Shown here piece after piece: positions 1-5,073 of a DNA stretch of 5,073 nt (positions within the stretch are counted from its first letter, which is position 1; every line of letters starts with the position of its first letter). Below the pieces are notes generated by a model. It saw only the letters and a program-made list of their open reading frames with translations, was not told the origin of the DNA and searched no databases. Location of the stretch: positions 1 to 5,073 of the forward strand of contig JAHFTG010000186.1 in NCBI GenBank assembly GCA_023269455.1. The letters are read 5' to 3'. A program made the position numbers and the translations under genes. This DNA comes from Opitutaceae bacterium. GTDB lineage: Bacteria > Verrucomicrobiota > Verrucomicrobiia > Opitutales > Opitutaceae.

Positions 1-1135
1 GGTCTTCGGCATCTGGGCGGTCGTGCTGATGGCGGCGATCACGGCGTTCCACGGCTGGGGGACGGCGGTGGACTATGTGGGGCACAAGGTGAATTTCACG
101 GAGGCGATGTTTGTGGTCGTGATCATGGCGGTGGCTTCGACGCGGCCTGTGTTGCGGCTGGCCGAGCAAGGGCTGCGCACGGTCGCTTCGCTGGGGCGCG
201 AGTCACCGGGGGCGTGGTGGCTTTCGATTCTGATCATCGCGCCGGTGCTGGGGTCGTTCATCACGGAGCCGGCGGCGATGACCATCGCGGCGCTTCTGCT
301 GGCGAGGCAATTTTACGAGCACAAGCCGTCACCGAAACTGTGTTACGCGACGCTCGGGCTGTTGTTCGTGAACATCTCGGTGGGAGGCACGCTCACGCAT
401 TTTGCCGCGCCGCCGGTGCTGATGGTGGCCGCGCCGTGGAAGTGGGACATGGCCCATATGTTTGCACACTTCGGCTGGAAGGCGGTGATGGGGATCGTGA
501 TCGCGACGCTGGTTTACTACGTGATTTTCAAGAAAGAGATCGCGGCGCTGGGCGGGAACGAGGCCGACCGGGGGAAGGCTGCCGATGAGGAGAGCAACGG
601 GCGGGCGGTGCCGGTGTGGATCACGACGGTGCAGTTCCTGTTTCTCGCGGCCATCGTGGGGTTCGCGCACTATCCGGCGCTGTTCATCGCGGTGTTTTTA
701 TTTTTTTTGGCGTTCTCGCAAGCGACGGCGCATCATCAGGGGCAGTTGGAATTACGGTCGCCGTTGCTGGTGGGTTTCTTTCTGGCGGGACTTGTGGTGC
801 ATGGCGGGCTGCAAGGCTGGTGGATCGAGCCGGTGCTGAAGAGCCTCGGGGAAATCCCGCTGTTTTTGAGCGCGACGGCGCTGACGGCCCTCAATGATAA
901 TGCGGCAATCACTTATCTGGCGACGCTGGTGCCTGGGTTCACGGAGCCGTTGAAATACGCGGTGGTGGCCGGCGCGGTCACGGGTGGAGGGCTCACGGTG
1001 ATCGCGAATGCGCCGAACCCGGCGGGACAGTCGATCTTGCAGCGTTATTTTCCCGAGGGAATTTCACCGCTGGGGCTGCTCTTGGGGGCGCTCGTTCCCA
1101 CAGTGATCATGGGCGTGTGCTTTATGGTGCTGTGA
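1..1135 (+). CDS. Putative Na+/H+ antiporter, integral membrane protein (5'-partial)
   Basis: This is the C-terminal ~377 residues of an inner-membrane transporter, probably exchanging Na+ for H+. The frame is open to the left edge (first full codon at base 2). The GTG at 23 is unlikely to be the true start, because the residues before it (VFGIWAV) continue a hydrophobic helix. Counting from that GTG, about nine hydrophobic segments are visible (around residues 27-40, 66-95, 107-137, 152-169, 198-232, 247-266, 278-303, 311-330 and 350-370). Two polar, helix-breaking motifs sit inside membrane segments: ITEPAAMT (80-87) with GGTLTHFAAPP (121-131), and NDNAAIT (291-297) with GGGLTVIANAPNPAG (321-335). 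This paired layout is typical of the ion-transporter (NhaD/ArsB-like) superfamily. The sequence most resembles the Na_H_antiport_3 (DUF1504) family, recalled rather than searched. A charged loop (171-196) separates the halves. Ion specificity is not proven by the sequence. Confidence 0.8.
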   Translation, partial: VFGIWAVVLMAAITAFHGWGTAVDYVGHKVNFTEAMFVVVIMAVASTRPVLRLAEQGLRTVASLGRESPGAWWLSILIIAPVLGSFITEPAAMTIAALLLARQFYEHKPSPKLCYATLGLLFVNISVGGTLTHFAAPPVLMVAAPWKWDMAHMFAHFGWKAVMGIVIATLVYYVIFKKEIAALGGNEADRGKAADEESNGRAVPVWITTVQFLFLAAIVGFAHYPALFIAVFLFFLAFSQATAHHQGQLELRSPLLVGFFLAGLVVHGGLQGWWIEPVLKSLGEIPLFLSATALTALNDNAAITYLATLVPGFTEPLKYAVVAGAVTGGGLTVIANAPNPAGQSILQRYFPEGISPLGLLLGALVPTVIMGVCFMVL

Positions 1136-1261
1136 GCGCCGATTTTAGGTTGGCGAGAGGGCGTTGGACTCCCACTTGTTGCTGACGATCGGCCTGCGTT
1201 TTCTTTGTCATCAAAACAGGTTTGGTTTTCTCGGGGTTGTTGGTTTTGGTGTTCCTTACCC
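1136..1261 (+). other. T/G-rich leader upstream of the aminotransferase gene; no clear promoter
   Basis: This 126-base gap separates the antiporter stop codon from the aminotransferase start. The right half (about 1199-1257) is markedly T- and G-rich against a GC-rich background and contains TTGGTTTT twice (1222-1229 and 1240-1247), with a related TTGGTGTT at 1246-1253. A TTGTCA at 1205-1210 resembles a sigma-70 -35 box, but the sequence 17 bases downstream (TTCTCG) is a poor -10 box, so I do not call a promoter. No convincing terminator follows the antiporter: only a 4-bp CGCC/GGCG pairing (1137-1140 with 1152-1155) with a long loop. The leader probably holds the transcription start for the aminotransferase-trpF pair, but read-through from the antiporter is also possible. 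Confidence 0.3.
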
Positions 1262-2362
1262 ATGAAAGTCCCGTTCCTCGATCTTTCGCTTCAGCATCAG
1301 GCTCTTCGCGAGCAGGCGCTTGCCGCGCTCGCAGCGACTTACGACGCCACCCGGTTTTGCCTGGGCAAGGATGTAGAGGATTTCGAGAACGCCTTCAGCA
1401 AAACCCTGGGTTACTCTCGCACGCTCGCGCTCAACAGCGGCACGTCGCCGCTCCACCTCGCCGCCGTCATCGCGGGCTGGGGTCCGGGCGACGAGGTGAT
1501 CGTGCCTGCGTTCACGTTTATCTCCTCGGCATGGGGCGTGAGCTACGTGGGCGCGACGCCCAGGTTCGTCGATGTCGATGAGAAGACATTTAATCTCGAT
1601 CCGGCGGCGGTCGAAGCCGCGATCACGCCGAAGACCAAGGGCATCGTGATCGTGCATCTCTTCGGGCAGCCGGCGCCCATGGACGCGCTGCTCGCTATCG
1701 CCAAGAAGCACAATCTCTTCGTGGTCGAGGACTGCGCCCAGGCGGTCGAGGCGAAGTATAAAGGCACGCCCGTGGGGCTGCTGGGGGACATCGGCACGTT
1801 TAGTTTTTACCCGACGAAGAACCTCGGTGGCTGCGGTGAGGGTGGCGCGCTTGTTTCCAAGCACGACGCGCACTTCGAGCGCGCGAAACTGCTGCGCGTT
1901 CACGGCATGGGGCGTCGCTACTACCACGACCAGGTGGGCTTTAATTTCCGCATGGATGGGTTTCAGGGCGCGCTGCTGAGCGTGAAGCTGCCGCACCTTG
2001 CTTCGTGGACCGCACGTCGTCAGGCGGTTGCCGCGAAGTATCTGGCGGGCATCAAGCTGGCCGACGTGATCCTACCCTCGACGGCGGACTACGGCGCGAG
2101 CGTTTATCACCAATTCACCATCCGCCATCCGCGTCGCGATGCGCTGCGCGAACATCTCACTAAGCATGAGATCGGGACGGACCTTATCTATCCTGTGCCG
2201 CTGCACCAGCAGGCGTGCTATGCGTCGCTCGGCTACAAGCAGGGCTCGATTCCCGTGGCGGAAAAGGCGGCGGCCACCTGTGTGAGTCTCCCTATATTCC
2301 CCGAGCTTACGGATGCGCAGGTCGAGCACGTGATCGCGGCGGTGAATGCGTTTACGGGTTAA
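1262..2362 (+). CDS. DegT/DnrJ/EryC1/StrS family PLP-dependent sugar aminotransferase
   Basis: This 366-residue protein is a full-length cytoplasmic fold-type I aminotransferase that most likely transfers an amino group to a keto-sugar nucleotide, as in surface polysaccharide or glycosylation pathways. Visible hallmarks are the N-terminal VPFLDL motif (3-8); NSGTSPLHL (58-66), where the GT binds PLP phosphate; VVEDCAQA (154-161) with Asp157 for the PLP ring nitrogen and Gln160; SFYPTKN (181-187), in which Lys186 is the predicted Schiff-base lysine; and RVHGMGRRYYH then VGFNFRMDGFQGAL (225-238), the substrate/cofactor loop with Asn228. The pattern is close to 3-keto-sugar aminotransferases such as WbpE, but the exact substrate cannot be read from sequence. 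The ATG at 1262 is chosen because family homology begins at once after it; the in-frame TTG at 1205 would add 19 unrelated residues. No Shine-Dalgarno sequence precedes the ATG (CCTTACCC does). The next gene, trpF, begins 12 bases after the stop. Confidence 0.9.
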   Translation: MKVPFLDLSLQHQALREQALAALAATYDATRFCLGKDVEDFENAFSKTLGYSRTLALNSGTSPLHLAAVIAGWGPGDEVIVPAFTFISSAWGVSYVGATPRFVDVDEKTFNLDPAAVEAAITPKTKGIVIVHLFGQPAPMDALLAIAKKHNLFVVEDCAQAVEAKYKGTPVGLLGDIGTFSFYPTKNLGGCGEGGALVSKHDAHFERAKLLRVHGMGRRYYHDQVGFNFRMDGFQGALLSVKLPHLASWTARRQAVAAKYLAGIKLADVILPSTADYGASVYHQFTIRHPRRDALREHLTKHEIGTDLIYPVPLHQQACYASLGYKQGSIPVAEKAAATCVSLPIFPELTDAQVEHVIAAVNAFTG

Positions 2363-2368
2363 AACCCG
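2355..2368 (+). other. Small hairpin spanning the aminotransferase stop codon
   Basis: The bases CGGGT (2355-2359) and ACCCG (2364-2368) can pair around a TAAA loop that contains the stop codon TAA (2360-2362). No T-run follows, so this is not a rho-independent terminator. It lies just before the trpF start at 2375 and could affect ribosome movement between the two genes, but its small size means chance occurrence is quite possible. Confidence 0.3.
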
Positions 2369-2374
2369 CTTCCC

Positions 2375-3037
2375 ATGATCGACGGTATCCGACTCAAAAT
2401 CTGCGGGCTCACTGCGTTGGTTGACGCGGAGTTTGTTGATCGCGCGGGTGCGGATGCGCTCGGATTTATCCTTTATCCGAAGTCGCCGCGTTACATTTCG
2501 CTTCTGCAATACAGGGCGATGGCTCCGCGCCTGCCCGAGGGTCGCAAGCGCGTCGCCGTGATGGTCGAGCCGACGGCCGCCGAACTGGCGGAGGCGCTGG
2601 CGGCGGGTTTCGATTGTTTTCAGATTCATTTCAATCCGGCGACGGTGCCGGTTGCGGTGGTGGCTTCGTGGTCGCAGGCAGTCGGACCGAAGCGGCTCTG
2701 GCTCGCACCGAAGCTTCCGCCGGGAGCGGAGGTGGGCGGCGAGTTGCTGCCGCTCGCAGATACTTTTTTGATCGATACGTTTCACGCGGGCAGCTTCGGC
2801 GGCACGGGCCGCACGGGCGACTGGGCGGGCTTCGCGCGCCAGCAGGCGGCGCATCCTGAAAAGACGTGGATTCTCGCGGGCGGGCTTAATCCTGAAAACA
2901 TCACGGCGGCGCTGGCTGAAAGCGGCGCAAAGTTTGTCGATGTGAACAGTGGCGTGGAAGTGGCACCGGGCGTGAAGGATCACGACAAGGTGCGACAACT
3001 CGTCGTGGCGATCCACCGCGCACGGACAAAGGGGTGA
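2375..3037 (+). CDS. trpF: Phosphoribosylanthranilate isomerase (TrpF)
   Basis: TrpF converts N-(5-phosphoribosyl)anthranilate to 1-(2-carboxyphenylamino)-1-deoxyribulose 5-phosphate, an Amadori rearrangement in cytoplasmic tryptophan synthesis. The 220-residue length suits a monofunctional (beta/alpha)8-barrel enzyme. Visible motifs are KICGLT (8-13), with Cys10 as the predicted general base; ADALGFILYPKSPRYI (26-41), including the conserved Arg39; LIDTF (132-136), with Asp134 as the predicted general acid; GGTG (142-145); LAGGLNPENI (167-176); and DVNSGVE (189-195), the phosphate-binding end of the barrel. One deviation stands out: the usual QLHG strand motif reads QIHF here (83-86). No other trp gene is visible; the upstream neighbour is a sugar aminotransferase 12 bases away, so the two are probably co-transcribed. 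The ATG at 2375 fits the family N-terminus but has no Shine-Dalgarno sequence (CGCTTCCC precedes it). Confidence 0.93.
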   Translation: MIDGIRLKICGLTALVDAEFVDRAGADALGFILYPKSPRYISLLQYRAMAPRLPEGRKRVAVMVEPTAAELAEALAAGFDCFQIHFNPATVPVAVVASWSQAVGPKRLWLAPKLPPGAEVGGELLPLADTFLIDTFHAGSFGGTGRTGDWAGFARQQAAHPEKTWILAGGLNPENITAALAESGAKFVDVNSGVEVAPGVKDHDKVRQLVVAIHRARTKG

Positions 3038-3069
3038 GGGCTGAGGAATCGGATTTTTTAACCACTAAT

Positions 3070-3093
3070 GAAATCCGCCAATGGGCGGATTTT
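3070..3093. terminator. Hairpin between convergent genes, possible bidirectional terminator
   Basis: AAATCCGCC (3071-3079) pairs perfectly with GGCGGATTT (3084-3092) around an AATG loop, giving a 9-bp stem. The T-run is short: four T's at 3090-3093 on the + strand, mostly inside the stem, and three on the - strand. It lies 33 bases after the trpF stop and about 64 bases beyond the ogt stop on the other strand, the expected place for a shared terminator of convergent units. The weak T-runs lower confidence in rho-independent function. The 5' arm could also pair with GGATTT at 3051-3056. Confidence 0.5.
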
Positions 3094-3136
3094 CTGGGAG
3101 CGGTTCCGGCCAATGGCCTTCACGGTTAAGCGGAGG

Positions 3137-3152
3137 AGCGGCTGATGCCGCT
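3137..3152 (-). other. Hairpin just downstream of ogt
   Basis: AGCGGC (3137-3142) and GCCGCT (3147-3152) form a perfect 6-bp GC-rich stem with a 4-base loop, starting five bases after the ogt stop codon when read on the - strand. No T-run follows on either strand. It could act as a 3' stabilising or rho-dependent structure for the alkA-ogt transcript, or be incidental. Confidence 0.3.
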
Positions 3153-3156
3153 GAGA

Positions 3157-3681
3157 TTACAGGAACAGGGATGCGGGCAGCGCGCCTTCGAGGGCGAGAA
3201 GCTGGCGCTTGATGTCTTCCCCGAAGGCGAAGCCGGTGAGCGAGCCGTCGGCGCCGATCACGCGATGACAGGGGACGATCAGGCAGATGGGATTGGTGGC
3301 GTTGGCGCGGCCGATGGCGCGGGCGGCCCCGGGTTTGCCGATGGACGCGGCGAGTTGTCCGTAGCTGCGGGTTTCACCAAAGGGAATCGCGACGAGGGCG
3401 GCCCAGACACGTTGCTGAAACTCCGTGCCATGCGCGGCAAGTGGCAGGTCGAAGGTGCGTCGTTTGCCCACGAAGTAGGCGATGATTTGTTTTTCGACGA
3501 CGGCGGTGACTGAGGTGGGCGCAGCGGTGAGGTGGGTATTTTTCGGGAGACGCTCGCGCAGGCGCGGGAGCTTTCCGAAGGCGGTGGCGACGATCGCGCC
3601 GCTGGCGTTGACGGCGACGGAGAAGGGGCCGCAGGGCGTGGCGAAGGTGGAGGCGTGGAGGGTTTCGGCAGAAGACGTCAT
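3157..3681 (-). CDS. ogt: Methylated-DNA--protein-cysteine S-methyltransferase (Ogt/MGMT)
   Basis: This 174-residue suicide enzyme repairs O6-alkylguanine (and O4-alkylthymine) by moving the alkyl group irreversibly to its own cysteine. The active-site motif PCHRV is at 137-141, with Cys138 as acceptor and His139 beside it. Other residues match the human MGMT pattern at a constant offset of seven: Tyr107 (human Tyr114), Arg121 (the Arg128 'finger' that enters the DNA), Asn130 (Asn137) and Glu165 (Glu172). The DNA-binding winged helix is visible from FQQRVWAALVAIPFGETRSY (88-107) to GRANATNP (124-131). The N-terminal ~85 residues form the less conserved domain and carry no Ada-type zinc cysteines, so this is a stand-alone Ogt. 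Its ATG (3681-3679) overlaps the upstream alkA stop codon in an ATGA (3678-3681), indicating translational coupling; no Shine-Dalgarno sequence is visible. The protein ends soon after Glu165, as usual for the family. Confidence 0.95.
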   Translation of the reverse strand: MTSSAETLHASTFATPCGPFSVAVNASGAIVATAFGKLPRLRERLPKNTHLTAAPTSVTAVVEKQIIAYFVGKRRTFDLPLAAHGTEFQQRVWAALVAIPFGETRSYGQLAASIGKPGAARAIGRANATNPICLIVPCHRVIGADGSLTGFAFGEDIKRQLLALEGALPASLFL

Positions 3682-5073
3682 AGAACGGGGTGGTTGAATT
3701 GCCAGAGGTGCGCGGTGGCGAGGCTGCGGTAAGGGGAGAAGACGGTCATGAGGCGCTTGGTGGCTTTGATGTCGGGGCGTTCATCGAGCTTGAAAAGAGC
3801 GTGCAGGCCGCTGGTCACGCCGGTGTCGCCAAGGGGAACGCAGTCGGCGAAACCAAGGGACCGCATCATGAGGTAATTCACCGACCACGGGCCGAGTCCG
3901 CGAATGGCGAGGAGGGTGCGCTCGGCGCGGGTGGCGCTTATCGTGCGAAGCGCCGCGAGATCGAGCTGGCCGCTGGTGATGAGGCGGGCGGTGTCGATAA
4001 CGTAGGAGGCTTTGGAGCGGGAGAACTGGAGGGGTTTCAGGTCGTCCGGAGTGAGCGCGGCGACTTCGGCGGGAGTGGGCGGCGCGTAGAGGCCGTCGGC
4101 GAAGGGCCGACTGGTGCGTTCGATGAGGCGGCGGCGGAGCTGGAAGGCGAAGGGGAGATTGATCTGCTGGCCGATGATCGCCCAGAGCAGGCCTTCGAAG
4201 ACGGAGGGCGTTTGCGAGAGACGAAGTTCGGAACGCCCGGTGACGAGGCGGGTGAGGCCGAGCTTGCGGGCTAGGCGGACGAAGGCGGCGGCGTCTTGAT
4301 CGAGGCCGAGAAGCGAGACGGCGAGCGCGTGCGCGGCGGGGCCGTGGACGGCGTCGGTCTCGACGCGGATTTGGCTATCGGCGAGGTGAAGCCTTAGCAG
4401 GGCTGGCGAGTTGTCCGGACCGAGTCGGACGATGGTCGTGTAGGTGTCGCCGTCGAGACGCTCGGTGAGGCTTTGCGTGTCTCGCGAAAGTGCGCGCTTG
4501 AAATATTCGAGCGGGTAATCGGGCGGCAGCGTAAGTTCGAAGGTGCGCGCGGACGTCAGGGCGCGGTAGGAGAGCGGGGTGAGACCGTTGAAGGCGCGGA
4601 AATGTTCGTGGAAGACCGAGAGCGATTCGAAGCCTGCCATTAGCGCGACATCGGTCAGCGGTTTGAGGGTGGTGAGAAGGGCGTGCTTTGCGGTGGTCAG
4701 CCGTGCGCGGAGCAGGATGTCCGCAGGCGTGGCGTGGTAGTGTTGGCGGAAGAGTTCGAAGAGTCGCGTGGGGCCGAAGCCGGAGCGTTGCACGATGGCG
4801 CGGGCATCCTTGAAGGCGGCGGGGTTGGCCCGAATCTCGGCGACGAGTTGCTCGATGGTTTCAAGGACGGGATCGGCACCGCGCGCGAAGTCGTCGGGGT
4901 GACATTTTTTGCAGGCACGCAGGCCGGCGGCGCGGGCGGCTTCGGTGGTCTGGAAGAAGCGGGTGTTCTCGGGCTTGGGCTTGCGGGCCTTGCAGGAGGG
5001 CAGGCAGTAGATGCCGGTGGTGGTGACGCCGAAGAAGAACCGGCCGTTGTCGCCCGTATCGCCGGCGAGGACG
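3678..5073 (-). CDS. alkA: Ada-AlkA fusion: methyl-phosphotriester sensor, AraC-type regulator and DNA-3-methyladenine glycosylase II (5'-partial)
   Basis: At least 464 residues are in frame; the start lies beyond the right edge (first full codon 5072-5070, no Met visible before the helix-turn-helix). Using visible numbering, residues ~5-61 form the Ada zinc domain with CLPSC (23-27) and CKKC (54-57), the four zinc cysteines; Cys23 would accept methyl groups from phosphotriesters. Residues ~80-173 are an AraC/XylS-type DNA-binding region (GFGPTRLFELFRQHY, then LTDVALMAGFESLSVFHEHFRAFNGLTP). Residues ~178-261 resemble the AlkA N-terminal domain. Residues ~291-464 are an HhH-GPD glycosylase: IIGQQ at 299-303, the hairpin GLGPWSV (392-398) and catalytic Asp416 in LGDTGV, equivalent to E. 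coli AlkA Asp238. It would excise N3-methylpurines and related lesions and probably activate its own operon. The in-frame GTG at 4793 would delete the whole sensor domain and is not the start. Domain order matches M. tuberculosis AlkA (Rv1317c), which also precedes ogt. Confidence 0.93.
   Translation of the reverse strand, partial: VLAGDTGDNGRFFFGVTTTGIYCLPSCKARKPKPENTRFFQTTEAARAAGLRACKKCHPDDFARGADPVLETIEQLVAEIRANPAAFKDARAIVQRSGFGPTRLFELFRQHYHATPADILLRARLTTAKHALLTTLKPLTDVALMAGFESLSVFHEHFRAFNGLTPLSYRALTSARTFELTLPPDYPLEYFKRALSRDTQSLTERLDGDTYTTIVRLGPDNSPALLRLHLADSQIRVETDAVHGPAAHALAVSLLGLDQDAAAFVRLARKLGLTRLVTGRSELRLSQTPSVFEGLLWAIIGQQINLPFAFQLRRRLIERTSRPFADGLYAPPTPAEVAALTPDDLKPLQFSRSKASYVIDTARLITSGQLDLAALRTISATRAERTLLAIRGLGPWSVNYLMMRSLGFADCVPLGDTGVTSGLHALFKLDERPDIKATKRLMTVFSPYRSLATAHLWQFNHPVL

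Noticed and set aside
701..708. Run of eight T's inside the antiporter as a possible phase-variation tract
   Set aside because: It encodes an ordinary hydrophobic helix (VFLFFLAF), the frame is intact through it, and a single short tract in a housekeeping-type transporter is weak evidence of programmed slippage.
1205..1261. TTG start extending the aminotransferase by 19 residues
   Set aside because: The added residues (MSSKQVWFSRG...) have no family similarity and come from the T-rich leader; homology begins right after the ATG at 1262.
1256..1996. - strand open frame (246 codons) opposite the aminotransferase
   Set aside because: Shadow of the real gene: Arg-rich low-quality translation, no motif, complete overlap.
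2072..3016. Long - strand open frame (314 codons) opposite the aminotransferase end and trpF
   Set aside because: It is antisense to two well-supported genes, its product is Arg/His-rich with no recognisable motif, and long antisense frames are expected in GC-rich coding DNA.
3690..4274. + strand open frame (194 codons) opposite alkA
   Set aside because: Gly/Glu-rich translation without domain features, entirely inside the glycosylase gene on the other strand.
1..5073. CRISPR array, tRNA/rRNA, insertion sequence, prophage or toxin-antitoxin genes
   Set aside because: No regularly spaced repeats, RNA gene signatures, transposase motifs or paired terminal repeats were seen; coding genes occupy nearly the entire window.

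Overview
The window carries five protein-coding genes from a GC-rich bacterial chromosome, two of them cut by the window edges. The composition, the putative Na+/H+ antiporter family at the left, start codons without Shine-Dalgarno sequences, and an intergenic 'AACCACTAATG' tract together suggest a verrucomicrobial genome, perhaps Opitutaceae. That placement is inference from general familiarity; nothing here (no rRNA or other marker) proves it.

Layout. From 1 to 1135 (+) lies the C-terminal part of a polytopic membrane protein of the putative Na+/H+ antiporter type; its N-terminus is off the left edge. After a 126-base T/G-rich leader come two closely spaced + strand genes: a PLP-dependent sugar aminotransferase of the DegT/DnrJ/EryC1/StrS family (1262-2362) and, 12 bases later, phosphoribosylanthranilate isomerase TrpF (2375-3037), a tryptophan biosynthesis enzyme. 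A 119-base convergent intergenic region with several hairpins separates these from a - strand DNA-alkylation repair operon: an Ada-AlkA fusion (methyl-phosphotriester sensor, AraC-type DNA-binding region and 3-methyladenine glycosylase; running off the right edge) followed, with an ATGA overlap, by the O6-alkylguanine methyltransferase Ogt (3157-3681).

How the genes work together. The right-hand pair forms a compact adaptive-response module: the fusion protein can plausibly sense methylated DNA backbone, activate transcription and excise N-alkylated bases, while the co-translated Ogt removes O6-alkyl groups. The split differs from E. coli, where the Ada sensor is fused to the methyltransferase; it matches the alkA-ogt arrangement known in Mycobacterium tuberculosis. 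The aminotransferase and TrpF are probably co-transcribed, but no metabolic link between them is evident. I see no mobile element, CRISPR array, RNA gene or wholly novel system. The points most worth a second look are the repair fusion and its true start, the altered motif in TrpF, the orphan aminotransferase-trpF pairing, and the hairpin-rich convergent intergenic region.
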